Positions 1 through 7,541 are shown, numbered from the stretch's first letter. The stretch: DNA of 64,000 bases from Enterobacter chuandaensis (GCF_003594915.1 NZ_QZCS01000016.1:1-64000); one strand, 5' to 3'. Numbers and translations: made by a program. Notes: a model not told the origin generated them from the sequence alone.

Positions 1-113
1 CTAGCCTTTTCTTTCGCACCTCCGCTGCATGAAGAAAGCGAACCTCGAAAGGGCGCTTGCGTCAGCATGAAACTTCCCCTAATCTGGCAAAAAGTAAGTC
101 AATTCTTACCAAA
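1..113. other. Left chromosomal flank of the integrated element
   Basis: No gene is seen here. By the logic of the 48-bp repeat, this is the stretch that originally lay upstream of thiM. Positions 71-96 match 11423-11448 near the right end of the element with one mismatch (26 bp). The upstream part of the thiM leader is therefore duplicated as well, and this stretch may have held the original thiM promoter. Confidence 0.5.
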
Positions 114-187
114 TGACTCGGGGTGCCCTTCTTTGTGAAGGCTGAGAAATACCCGTATTACCTGATCTGGATAATGCCAGCGTAGGG
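114..187 (+). promoter_or_regulatory. Orphan TPP riboswitch copy with disrupted P1 stem (attL)
   Basis: All internal TPP aptamer signatures are present: CTGAGA, ACCTGAT, and the GGATAATGCCAGCGTAGGG block. The 5' strand of stem P1 (TGACT, 114-118) is there. The bases after the conserved GTAGGG are GGCCTAAA and not AGTCA, so P1 cannot form as it does in the thiM copy at 11466-11545. The hairpin CCTTCTTTGTGAAGG resembles the E. coli thiM aptamer, so this 5' half is probably the original host half. The integrase gene lies just downstream. Whether this copy still binds TPP or affects int is unknown. Confidence 0.8.
140..187 (+). repeat. attL: attL core, 48-bp direct repeat
   Basis: This 48-bp sequence starts GGCTGAGAAATACCCG and ends CAGCGTAGGG. 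It is identical to 11492-11539 and in the same orientation. Sequence diverges at once on both sides. An integrase gene starts 83 bp inside the interval, which supports a site-specific recombination boundary. Strand exchange must lie somewhere within the 48 bp. Confidence 0.85.
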
Positions 188-246
188 GGCCTAAATTCGG
201 CTTACTTATCATGAAATTGACTCTCTTTTTGTCGGTGCGTATGCAC

Positions 247-280
247 ATGAGGTACAAAAAGGGTGTATTAATGGGGTACA
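247..280 (+). other. Putative integrase arm-type binding repeats, left end
   Basis: ATGAGGTACA (247-256) and ATGGGGTACA (271-280) are direct repeats 24 bp apart. The same motif occurs three times at a 12-bp period near the right end (11344-11377) and in the same orientation. Repeats near both ends of an integrase-bounded element suggest arm-type integrase sites. The second copy contains the proposed int start codon, so integrase binding could also affect int expression. Function is inferred. Confidence 0.5.
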
Positions 281-1572
281 GAACTCTTCCCTACACGTTT
301 CAGCGAAACGGCAACTACTATCTGCAAATCCGGCTTTCAAATGGCAGGATGTATAAAAAATCACTCCTTACTGACAGCTATCGCGAAGCATCTGCTTTGA
401 TGATTGGCGTTACTCCGCATATTCCTTTTGTGAAATCATTAGCTACGCCGATCTTCGTGTTCGAAGCATTCTTGTCAAACCTCATTGCGTCAGAACGCAA
501 GGCAGCGAGAAATCCTCTTTTACCTCAACAGCAGATAATTATTCCTGCTGAAATCGTGGAAACTCCACCACCAGCCGAATCGGAAAAAGTGTTAACCCTT
601 TCGGATGCGTGGGCGATGTACAAAGATGAAAAAGGGCGCAACTGGACGAAATCGATCTCAATGGCGAATGAGCGCTACATGGAAGTATTGTTAACTGTCT
701 TGGGAGAGAAAACTGATGTAACGGCGATCACTAAGCAGGATATTAAGCAGGTGATGGAAGTTGTTGAAAATCTCCCTAAGCGCGTTGTTCAGCCTTATCG
801 CTCAATGTCCATTCAGCAATTGATAGCATGCGATGATGTCCCACCGGATGATCTGGTTGGTGTTGAGGCTATCCATAAGCATCTCAAACTGTATAAATCA
901 CTCTTCAAAACCTTCCTCACAGAAAGTAAAGACATTCTAACTAAGTCGCCAACTGATGGCGTAGTGGCTGCACCATCGAAAGCGAGATTTGGTGCATACA
1001 GCACAGCTGAGATGAAAAAGTTTGTAGGGTGGGCACTAAAGCAGCCTGATAACTGGCAAAAATGGATCACGTTGTTATTGGCATATACTGGAGCAAGAAG
1101 AAGTGAGATAGGAAAACTGGAGAAGTCACAGATCAAGTTCGACGAAGATAGTCAGCGTTATTATTTCCTGATTGCTGAGGGAGGGCAGGGGAAAACGGAG
1201 AATGCCACAAGGCAGGTAGTCATCCACCCTAAGTTAATCGAATGGGGTTTCATAGAGTATGTTGATCGCCAATGGAAAGAGCGAATTTTTTCAGAAGTGG
1301 CAGGTACAAACATGACTAAGATCGGTAAATTTTTTGCGGATCTGCGTGATCAGCTCGGTATCCCTTATCTTGATGATTATGGACAACGGCGGCTGTTGCA
1401 TTCTATCCGTCACTCGGTTTGTTCTGCTGCAATGGCTGGATGGGTGAAAAACATTCTGCACCTACAGCAAACAGTAGGCCATGAGAAGAGCGGAGGGATC
1501 ACTAAACGATATTTACATACGTTTCCGCTCTCTACAGTCTCCTATGTAGTCGATGGGCTTTGCTGGGTCTAA
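271..1572 (+). CDS. int: Tyrosine recombinase (integrase) of the island
   Basis: This 433-residue site-specific recombinase probably integrates and excises the element at the thiM riboswitch. The C-terminal catalytic domain shows the family signature: first arginine in TGARRSEI (about R276), HSIR (H377, R380), GH (H404), and the nucleophile Tyr in KRYLH (about Y414). The N-terminal half would hold the arm-binding and core-binding domains. The ATG at 271 is preferred because AAGGGTG lies about 8 bases upstream. The in-frame ATG at 211 has no ribosome binding site and would add 20 residues. The gene reads away from attL into the element, with no other recombination gene beside it. No separate excisionase was recognised; the small proteins at 9543 and 11025 are possible candidates. 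Confidence 0.93.
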   Translation: MGYRTLPYTFQRNGNYYLQIRLSNGRMYKKSLLTDSYREASALMIGVTPHIPFVKSLATPIFVFEAFLSNLIASERKAARNPLLPQQQIIIPAEIVETPPPAESEKVLTLSDAWAMYKDEKGRNWTKSISMANERYMEVLLTVLGEKTDVTAITKQDIKQVMEVVENLPKRVVQPYRSMSIQQLIACDDVPPDDLVGVEAIHKHLKLYKSLFKTFLTESKDILTKSPTDGVVAAPSKARFGAYSTAEMKKFVGWALKQPDNWQKWITLLLAYTGARRSEIGKLEKSQIKFDEDSQRYYFLIAEGGQGKTENATRQVVIHPKLIEWGFIEYVDRQWKERIFSEVAGTNMTKIGKFFADLRDQLGIPYLDDYGQRRLLHSIRHSVCSAAMAGWVKNILHLQQTVGHEKSGGITKRYLHTFPLSTVSYVVDGLCWV

Positions 1573-1660
1573 CATCGAAGACATGAGAAATCAATCTTAG
1601 GGTCGCAAAGTCAGCGATAACTTCTGGACTATCTTAGCCCATATATATTTGTCTACATGA

Positions 1661-1688
1661 TTGATTTGCCAAGCAGTCAAGATAGAAT
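1661..1688 (+). promoter_or_regulatory. Candidate promoter of the SIR2 gene
   Basis: TTGATT (1661-1666) and TAGAAT (1683-1688) are separated by 16 bp, 25 bases before the start codon at 1714. An AGGGGGT ribosome binding site lies at about 1704-1710. The gap after int (1573-1713) holds no other feature. Confidence 0.3.
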
Positions 1689-1713
1689 GTTCTGACTTAT
1701 CAGAGGGGGTGAC

Positions 1714-3231
1714 ATGAATATCCGGGAATTTATAGGCCAGTATCGCAACCACCCAGTGCTTTTCATCGGAGCAGGTGTCAGTTTGAGGTATCTTAACAAT
1801 TCGCATACATGGGATGGATTGTTAAAGTATATTGCTTTTGAGTTGAAAGGGAATAATGAATTTTATTTAGATATTAAAGCTGAATGCCAAGTCGATGGTA
1901 AATATAACTATTCCCTAATTGCAACTAAATTAGAAAAAACATTTAACCAAGCATTAGGTGAAGATCGTAATGGTAAGTTTAAAGAGATAAATGATTATTT
2001 CTATGCTGAGATGGAACGTGAAAATAACCTGAGCAGATTCAAAATATATATTTCAAAGTTAGTCGGGAGTCTGGATTATAGAGAGGACAAAAAAGAGGAA
2101 TTAGCAGAGCTAAAGAAAATCAGGAAAAATGTTGGCTCAGTTATAACTACAAACTATGATGGCCTTGTTGAAGATGTATTTAGCTTTGAGCCATTAGTAG
2201 GGAATGATATATTATTGAGTAATCCCTATGGTTCCGTATATAAGATTCATGGTTGTATTAAAGATCCTTCAAAAATAATTATAACTGAAGATGACTATTC
2301 TCATTTTGATAACAAGTATGAGTTGATTCGTGCTCAATTGCTCTCAATTTTCATTCATAATCCTATTATATTCATGGGATATGGAATTGGTGATGAAAAC
2401 ATAAAGAGCTTACTGAAAACTATTTTCACTTATGTCGAACCAAATTCACTTACTGCACAACGTATTAGAAATAATTTCCTATTGGTCGAATTTGAAAAGC
2501 ATTCAACATCACATGATATTACTGAGCATGATATTGATTTAGAGGGGTTTTCCACAATAAGAATAAATAAAATAAAGACTGATGATTTCATAGAAATATA
2601 TAGATCACTATCTAACTTGAATCTACCAGTGTCTGCTATGGACATACGAAAAGTTCAAAGTATTGTTAAGGATATATATTCTGGTGTACATGATGATGGA
2701 ACCAGTATAAAAGTCAATATTACAGAGGATATCGACTCTCTTAATAATAGCGATAAAATATTAGTTATAGGATCAAGTAATTCTATCAAATATGAACATA
2801 AGAACTCGTCCAATTTCATGACAGATTATTTTGATATAATTGATGAATCAAATCATCAATTGTTGCAGTTAATCGATAAAATAAATATAACTTCTACCCA
2901 ATGGTTTCCAATATACGGCTTCTGTCAGATCTGCCATGAGCTTATTAAGTGTGAGCCGCTTAAAGCTCAACAAAGAAGAAAAATCGAAGAGTATCTTGCT
3001 GGTTTGCCATTTGCTGTACAAAATACTCATGATAATTGGGGTGATATTTATGCTGATGAATCAATCACTCGAACGAATAAAATAAATTCTATCATATGGT
3101 CAACATGGCATGATATTATTGTTCCTGATGATGTAGAAGTGCTTTTACGTTCGATGCCAGATAAGAAAGGAACAGATTATAGGCGTTTACTCTGTGTGTA
3201 CGACTACAAAAAATATGGTGATCCTCATTAA
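1714..3231 (+). CDS. SIR2-like domain protein, probable phage-defence effector
   Basis: This 505-residue protein has a SIR2-like NAD-binding domain in its first 240 or so residues. Visible landmarks are LFIGAGVS (17-23), ITTNYDG (144-150, with Asn147 and Asp149), KIHG with His179, and FMGYGIGD (220-227). In bacterial defence proteins this fold usually hydrolyses NAD+ after phage sensing (family knowledge). The C-terminal 200 residues match nothing I recognise and could be a sensor. The protein is much shorter than the DSR1/DSR2 type of about 1000 residues. It has no signal peptide or membrane segment, so it should be cytoplasmic. The gene is much more AT-rich than the host genes, which fits transfer. 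It stands alone, with its own ribosome binding site and a terminator after it. The defence role is inferred from fold and context. Confidence 0.82.
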   Translation: MNIREFIGQYRNHPVLFIGAGVSLRYLNNSHTWDGLLKYIAFELKGNNEFYLDIKAECQVDGKYNYSLIATKLEKTFNQALGEDRNGKFKEINDYFYAEMERENNLSRFKIYISKLVGSLDYREDKKEELAELKKIRKNVGSVITTNYDGLVEDVFSFEPLVGNDILLSNPYGSVYKIHGCIKDPSKIIITEDDYSHFDNKYELIRAQLLSIFIHNPIIFMGYGIGDENIKSLLKTIFTYVEPNSLTAQRIRNNFLLVEFEKHSTSHDITEHDIDLEGFSTIRINKIKTDDFIEIYRSLSNLNLPVSAMDIRKVQSIVKDIYSGVHDDGTSIKVNITEDIDSLNNSDKILVIGSSNSIKYEHKNSSNFMTDYFDIIDESNHQLLQLIDKINITSTQWFPIYGFCQICHELIKCEPLKAQQRRKIEEYLAGLPFAVQNTHDNWGDIYADESITRTNKINSIIWSTWHDIIVPDDVEVLLRSMPDKKGTDYRRLLCVYDYKKYGDPH

Positions 3232-3272
3232 TAATATATATTTCAGTTAATGCTGCATAACCATATGAAATT

Positions 3273-3300
3273 AAAAATGCCCACATCAGTGGGCATTTTT
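3273..3300. terminator. Bidirectional Rho-independent terminator
   Basis: AAAAATGCCCAC (3273-3284) and GTGGGCATTTTT (3289-3300) form a perfect 12-bp stem with an ATCA loop. Runs of A and T flank the GC core, so it can terminate both the SIR2 gene and the convergent beta-protein operon. Confidence 0.88.
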
Positions 3301-3310
3301 AATGTACAAT

Positions 3311-4438
3311 TTAAATTTCTTCTGCACGTTTTGCTGCTTTTATACGATTGAACTCTAATACTTCTTCAACAACATAGCTGATGTGATGATTCGTATCAAA
3401 TCCGATCCAGTCCTGAGGCCTACCTTTCAATTTTTTCATACTACAATCAAGTATTTTCTCATCGCCCCACGAAAACTCCGGTCCTAAGTAATGAGACGAA
3501 CTGACAATAACCTTGGCGAGGTCATAAATTTGCTCGCCTTTATTGCCTTTTTGCTTAGAATGCCCTCGAGCCACAAAATATCTATTAGAAATAGTGTAAC
3601 GAATTTTCCCATTTGCATGTGTTGCAATAATATCATCTGCTGCTGAAGGATTTCGTATCCCATAATCTGCAAATATGAGGTTATGATTACTATCTTCCAG
3701 AAGTGTTTTCCAAACAACCATTTCACGACGTTCGACGTAGTCAGTAGAGTCTTCATCCTTAACGGCTTCGTTAATAATCATTGGAAATGAAGCACCAGCC
3801 ATCATCACAGAACCAAATTTATATTCACTGACAATCTTCAGAAGATGTTGCATGTCTGCAAGTAATGAAACGATAGATTTTTTGGTAACATCACCAAAAT
3901 CAAACAAAATGATGATTTGCTTGTTTGTGAGATTCAATCCCTGAACAATGCTGTCAATGCTATCTTTGAAATAATCTTCATCATAAGCATCTTCTATTGT
4001 TTCTGAGTCAATACGCAAACAAAAATATGTGTCGTCTGTAATAGATAAATTACATAACGCGTTCTGATAATCAACATCATCCCATCGGTCAAATCCCACG
4101 ACTGGGTGAACTTTCAGGCCACTTTCTGAGAGTTTGCGAAACATGTAACTGTATACATGCTCTCCTGTTTCGGTATATTCATTAGGCTTCCATTCAAAAT
4201 GATCAAAAAAGATTGCCGAACTTTTGCATGATTTTGAAATTTCATGCGAAATCTTATCGAGGTAATGTTTCTTAGGTTGGGTGGAGTCACGATAATAAGC
4301 CTGTTCACGCATTTTTTGTGTGAATTTAGGGATCTCGAAGAAAGGTGTTATTCTTTGTGAATATGCAGTTTTAAGTTTTTCTAATGCTGCAAATTCACCA
4401 GGCTTTGCTTTCAGTATAGGAACATAAGTAGGATACAT
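3311..4438 (-). CDS. Beta family protein (T4 beta-protein-like)
   Basis: The 375-residue product opens with a YVPILKAKPGEFAAL segment followed by TPFFEIPKF. I recognise this as the start of the 'beta family' proteins (the phage T4 beta protein group), whose biochemical function is not settled. It has no signal peptide or clear membrane segment. It lies 17 bp downstream of the HigA-ImmA/IrrE gene on the same strand and is very likely cotranscribed as the third gene of that operon. The pairing suggests it is the cargo, target or effector controlled by the antitoxin-protease, but that is inference. Codon use is AT-rich like the rest of the operon. The family name is fairly secure; the role is not. 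Confidence 0.7.
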   Translation of the reverse strand: MYPTYVPILKAKPGEFAALEKLKTAYSQRITPFFEIPKFTQKMREQAYYRDSTQPKKHYLDKISHEISKSCKSSAIFFDHFEWKPNEYTETGEHVYSYMFRKLSESGLKVHPVVGFDRWDDVDYQNALCNLSITDDTYFCLRIDSETIEDAYDEDYFKDSIDSIVQGLNLTNKQIIILFDFGDVTKKSIVSLLADMQHLLKIVSEYKFGSVMMAGASFPMIINEAVKDEDSTDYVERREMVVWKTLLEDSNHNLIFADYGIRNPSAADDIIATHANGKIRYTISNRYFVARGHSKQKGNKGEQIYDLAKVIVSSSHYLGPEFSWGDEKILDCSMKKLKGRPQDWIGFDTNHHISYVVEEVLEFNRIKAAKRAEEI

Positions 4439-4455
4439 ATATCGGCCTCCGGAAA

Positions 4456-5664
4456 TTATTCGATAATTGCTGTAGATAAAATTCTACTAACCTCACCCTG
4501 ACCGATGAGATCTGCAAAAAGACGGTAATTGCCTAACTCTCTTCTTAATCTTCCAGCAATGATTGCTGGCGTTATTTTTAACTCCCTTGATAATATGTCT
4601 ATATTTTCTTTCGTTGGGGATATATATGCATCGCTTCTTTTCCAAACGGCTCTTGGTATAAATGCTTCCCTTGCCAACCTATTTGCTTCTGATTCTTTTT
4701 TATCATCCGAAGATGCATCTAAATCATCCAGAAATGTTTCTTCATTATGAACATGCTTCCAGATATGCGCGACTTCATGAAGCAAAGTAAACCAAAAGTT
4801 ATCAAGACGATCATATCTCAGGCTAAGGCCAATGATAGGTTGTCCATCAATATCTTTTAATGCAGCACCATCAATACGAGTACCTTTTAAACTTGGCTCT
4901 ATAATTATTGCTATCCCATGTTTCTCAAGAAATTCTATCGCAAGAAGTGGGCCTTTTTCGAACCAGCTTAATTGTGCGAGATCTCGTAGAAAACTTGCCG
5001 ATAACACATTTGGATCGAAAATCCCGAGAGAGCTTTTTTTCTTTCGCGCTTGCTGCACGACTCTACTAACCCACGCATACAGTGCATATTGTGTTGAAGG
5101 CGAGTACGCATCACCAGACAATGTTCTTTTGAAAGAAAGGCTTCCGCTTTGCCAGCCTAATTGGTTTATAAAACCTTTGATAATGTCTTCAGCAGAACTT
5201 TTTAGAGCATTTCCATTTTCAGAAATCCATCCACGGTTGATCATTTCTTTTAATGGAAATTTTGACCAATCTACCCCTTCCTCATGAGATTGATTATCAT
5301 CTGAATTTATACCTATCAGTGTATCAGTAGAAATCCCCAATCCAATGGACAGGGCTTTAATCATTGAAACTGTTAAGGGGCGCTTCCGGGAAAGAATTTC
5401 AGAAACACGGCTCCTTGTTCCCAGATAGGGAACGAGATCAACCTGTTTTAAACCCTTTTCATGCATCCTAAACAAAATTGCATCAATAGGGTCAGGTGGC
5501 TCAATCGGATACTTCGAGTTTTCATAGGCTTCTACGATCGTGATTAAAAGCTCGAGTTCTTCATGCTCTTCCGAGCGAGTCGGTGGCATCATAAGCATCA
5601 AAGAATGGATTCGCTCCAGGTAGTCCTGATGCTGTTGCTCTGTCTTTATAACTTTAATATCCAT
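4456..5664 (-). CDS. HigA-like antitoxin fused to ImmA/IrrE metallopeptidase
   Basis: This 402-residue protein joins two modules. Residues 1-120 look like a HigA antitoxin: a helical N-terminus, then an XRE-type helix-turn-helix around 60-118 (LKQVDLVPYLG, RSRVSEILS). Residues from about 130 form an ImmA/IrrE-type zinc peptidase with HEVAH at 296-300 and a downstream glutamate in KESEANRLA (about 324-326) as the likely third ligand. Family members cleave repressors after a signal, so this protein may repress its operon and also inactivate a regulator. Its ATG directly follows the TGA of the HigB-like gene (TGAATG), so translation is probably coupled. Two palindromes at the operon promoter are its likely operators. 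The domain calls are strong; the substrate is unknown. Confidence 0.85.
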   Translation of the reverse strand: MDIKVIKTEQQHQDYLERIHSLMLMMPPTRSEEHEELELLITIVEAYENSKYPIEPPDPIDAILFRMHEKGLKQVDLVPYLGTRSRVSEILSRKRPLTVSMIKALSIGLGISTDTLIGINSDDNQSHEEGVDWSKFPLKEMINRGWISENGNALKSSAEDIIKGFINQLGWQSGSLSFKRTLSGDAYSPSTQYALYAWVSRVVQQARKKKSSLGIFDPNVLSASFLRDLAQLSWFEKGPLLAIEFLEKHGIAIIIEPSLKGTRIDGAALKDIDGQPIIGLSLRYDRLDNFWFTLLHEVAHIWKHVHNEETFLDDLDASSDDKKESEANRLAREAFIPRAVWKRSDAYISPTKENIDILSRELKITPAIIAGRLRRELGNYRLFADLIGQGEVSRILSTAIIE

Positions 5665-5925
5665 TCATGTGACCTTTACAGCAATAATCAATACAGTCAA
5701 CGCATTGAAATCCATAATAGTTTCAATCGACATATCACAGCCATCAACTTTGAATGTGAACATACAATTCTCGATACAAACGACAGATGGGAATCGATCT
5801 TTCACATCATCAACGGATTTCCAACTACATGAATCAATCTCAGATGACCATGCGTTTACCCAAACTTTGGTGGCGGAACTCTCACTTATAAGCTGGTTCA
5901 ACCGATTTCTTCCAAGCAGCTTCAT
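5665..5925 (-). CDS. HigB-like toxin, C-terminally short
   Basis: This 86-residue protein resembles the HigB/RelE-like mRNA interferases. It has the WKSVDDVKDRFPSV segment (about 35-48) and a following F-x-V-DG strand, where HigB proteins have the WKSPADIKxxFPSA and FxIGGNKYRL pattern. It ends at AVKVT, before the region that in HigB usually carries the THxEYDK motif, and it lacks the basic stretch around KYRL. It may therefore have lost or changed RNase activity. The ATG at 5923-5925 has AGGAAC 5 bases upstream. It is the first gene of a three-gene operon with the HigA-ImmA/IrrE fusion and the beta protein. Confidence 0.65.
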   Translation of the reverse strand: MKLLGRNRLNQLISESSATKVWVNAWSSEIDSCSWKSVDDVKDRFPSVVCIENCMFTFKVDGCDMSIETIMDFNALTVLIIAVKVT

Positions 5926-5929
5926 AATT

Positions 5930-5998
5930 TGTTCCTAATATGGGAACATCTTAGTGTTCTTTGATTGCTATGTCAATGAGTTCCCAAAAATGGAACTC
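5930..5998 (-). promoter_or_regulatory. Promoter of the higB-higA/immA-beta operon with two palindromic operators
   Basis: On the minus strand, TTGACA (5976-5971) and TAAGAT (5953-5948) are separated by 17 bp, a near-consensus sigma-70 promoter. One palindrome, TGTTCC-n7-GGAACA (5930-5948), covers the expected start site next to the -10. A second, GAGTTCC-n7-GGAACTC (5978-5998), lies just upstream of the -35. Both share the GTTCC/GGAAC half-site and the 7-bp spacer, with centres 49 bp apart. This arrangement fits autorepression by the HigA-type helix-turn-helix. Confidence 0.8.
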
Positions 5999-6243
5999 AA
6001 TGTATGAGAGACTACAGTTTCTATGGTAACAATAGGGTCTTTCAGACACTGAATCAATAAAATATTCATATTTATCAAATCGATCCACGGATGGGTGTAA
6101 TTGCATTTCTATCCCGAATGAATTCTTATGCACTTATTTTCACCATGAATGAGAGAGGGGGGAAGTGATTGATGATCTACGCAGTATACTTAGGCTGCTC
6201 AGCGCTTTTTTTCCTGTCCACCCAATTTCAAACTGCACAATTT
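5999..6243. other. Gap between toxin operon and resolvase, no gene recognised
   Basis: This AT-rich stretch holds only a 60-codon minus-strand frame that runs through the operators. I see no ribosome binding site, domain or RNA structure that I can support. Confidence 0.4.
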
Positions 6244-6819
6244 TCAAATATCAGAGAGATGACCGGATGTCTTTAATCGGTAGAAGGTGGCTTTGCTGAT
6301 GCCTAACCTATGTTGCACCGCTGCTGGCGGTAGACCCTGTGATAACAGTTCTTGTACTTGTTCAACGGTTGCTTTGATAGGTCTACCGCAATGCTTTCCT
6401 TCAGTCTGAGCACGCTTGATACCTGCTGTTCTGCGTTCTGCTATCAGGTCTTTCTCAAGGCTCGCGAGTCCTGCCATCATGGTAAGCATCGCTTTGCCAA
6501 CGGGCGTTGACAGGTCGAATCCTTCACGCAAGCTGACAACCTTCACGCCTTTTGTCTGCAACATTTCCACGGTGGAAAGAACATCAATCGTGTTACGCCC
6601 AAGGCGGTCTATAGCAATAACTATCAGCGTATCGCCTTCTCGCACATAACTGAGTAGTTCACCAAACCCTGGACGCTCTGCTGCCTTCACTGCACCACCC
6701 ACTGCTTCATCGCTAAACCAGCGAGTAACGCTATAACCAGCATCGGAAATCTGCTGCTTCTGGTTTTCAACGTTTTGGTCGCTGGTGGAAACTCGCACAT
6801 ATCCGATCACAGTAGTCAT
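6244..6819 (-). CDS. Serine recombinase of the resolvase/invertase family
   Basis: This 191-residue protein is a full-length small serine recombinase. The N-terminus IGYVRVSTSDQ carries the nucleophile Ser11. Downstream are the family signatures IAIDRLGRN, GFDLSTPVGKAM and the basic AERRTAGIKRAQ helix, then a C-terminal helix-turn-helix around 148-185 (GLPPAAVQHRLGISKATFYRL). Such enzymes resolve or invert DNA between paired sites. An array of GTCTCAAAA half-sites lies immediately upstream (6832-6953), as res sites do beside tnpR. No transposase is present, so a stand-alone multimer resolution role is likely. Inversion cannot be ruled out. Confidence 0.92.
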   Translation of the reverse strand: MTTVIGYVRVSTSDQNVENQKQQISDAGYSVTRWFSDEAVGGAVKAAERPGFGELLSYVREGDTLIVIAIDRLGRNTIDVLSTVEMLQTKGVKVVSLREGFDLSTPVGKAMLTMMAGLASLEKDLIAERRTAGIKRAQTEGKHCGRPIKATVEQVQELLSQGLPPAAVQHRLGISKATFYRLKTSGHLSDI

Positions 6820-6831
6820 GATGTCCTCAAG

Positions 6832-6953
6832 GTCTCAAAAGGTAGTGTCAAAATAATGGCTGTCTCAAAATTAAAGATCAACCTTTTGATACAAGTTGAA
6901 GCCGCATTCTGTCGTTGCGTCGGTGTGGTCTTAAAAGGAGATGGTTTTGAGAC
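6832..6953. other. res: Putative res site array for the adjacent resolvase
   Basis: Six copies of a GTnTnAAAA half-site occur: GTCTCAAAA 6832-6840, GTGTCAAAA 6845-6853, GTCTCAAAA 6862-6870, TTTTGATAC 6884-6892 (inverted), GTCTTAAAA 6928-6936 and TTTTGAGAC 6945-6953 (inverted). The last pair makes a 26-bp inverted site with a central GA. The middle pair spans 31 bp. The first pair is a direct repeat next to the gene start. This resembles the three-subsite layout of Tn3-type res, with the crossover site farthest from the gene. The six half-sites were found by eye and only the layout supports the function. Confidence 0.6.
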
Positions 6954-7058
6954 TGGATTGCAGCGGTTTAGGAATAGAGACTTAGAACGAGAATATGGGG
7001 AGGCTGGAAATTCGGAATGGACATTCAACTTATTGGGCGTGATTGCTCACGCCTTTGT

Positions 7059-7409
7059 TTAGATCTCAGAGCACAGGCTCAGCGTATAGAGTGCCGTTTC
7101 ACCATCGTTGTTAGTTGGGCGCATAACGAAAATTGGATCACTGCCGTTGTCGATGTAAGTAACCGCTATTCCACCGTCTGGAGTGGCGTACATCTTCGCA
7201 ATACTTTTTTCTCCAATGAAACCCAGCCGCCAGGTTTTACCACCCATGCTCACTTTCATGCTTTTGTCCTGAACATCAAGGTGAGTCTCAACTGAGGATT
7301 TTTGGCTACCAGAATCGATCTGCCCTTCCTGGATCGCCTTACAGGTGAATGTGGTTGCACTTGAGGCGAAGGGGAGGACGAGCAGCGCCGCGAGAATCAA
7401 TTTTTTCAT
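7059..7409 (-). CDS. Small exported protein of unknown function
   Basis: This 116-residue product begins with a clear Sec signal peptide (KKLILAALLVLPFASSA, likely cut near residue 18). The mature domain has two cysteines, near its start (TCKA) and end (LCSEI), that could form a disulfide. It should be periplasmic. I do not recognise a family. An AAGGAAGACC ribosome binding site lies before the ATG. It is divergent from the second exported mini-protein at 7595, sharing a 185-bp regulatory gap. Confidence 0.65.
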   Translation of the reverse strand: MKKLILAALLVLPFASSATTFTCKAIQEGQIDSGSQKSSVETHLDVQDKSMKVSMGGKTWRLGFIGEKSIAKMYATPDGGIAVTYIDNGSDPIFVMRPTNNDGETALYTLSLCSEI

Positions 7410-7483
7410 GGTCTTCCTTTTCTTGTTGGATTTGTTGACAAGGCGCTGTTAGCGCATCACTTTATCTTACCACTTTAATCAAT

Positions 7484-7541
7484 AAAATCGATCTTATAGA
7501 TCAGTAAAATCGATCGATTTGAATGGCACAATGCTATTGTG
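7484..7541. promoter_or_regulatory. Repeats in the divergent gap between two exported-protein genes
   Basis: AAAATCGATC occurs twice (about 7485-7494 and 7506-7515), the second time running into ATCGATCGAT. A perfect palindrome CACAAT-GCT-ATTGTG lies at 7527-7541, about 54 bases before the ATG at 7595. These look like operator sites for a regulator I cannot name. No promoter is assigned. Confidence 0.35.

Noticed and set aside
1-210. tRNA gene as attachment site
   Set aside because: No cloverleaf was found at either boundary; the duplicated sequence is the TPP aptamer core.
211-270. Upstream in-frame start of the integrase
   Set aside because: No ribosome binding site precedes 211, whereas 271 has AAGGGTG at a normal distance.
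5951-6133. 60-codon minus-strand frame upstream of the HigB-like gene
   Set aside because: It runs through the promoter and one operator of the toxin operon and has no ribosome binding site or domain.
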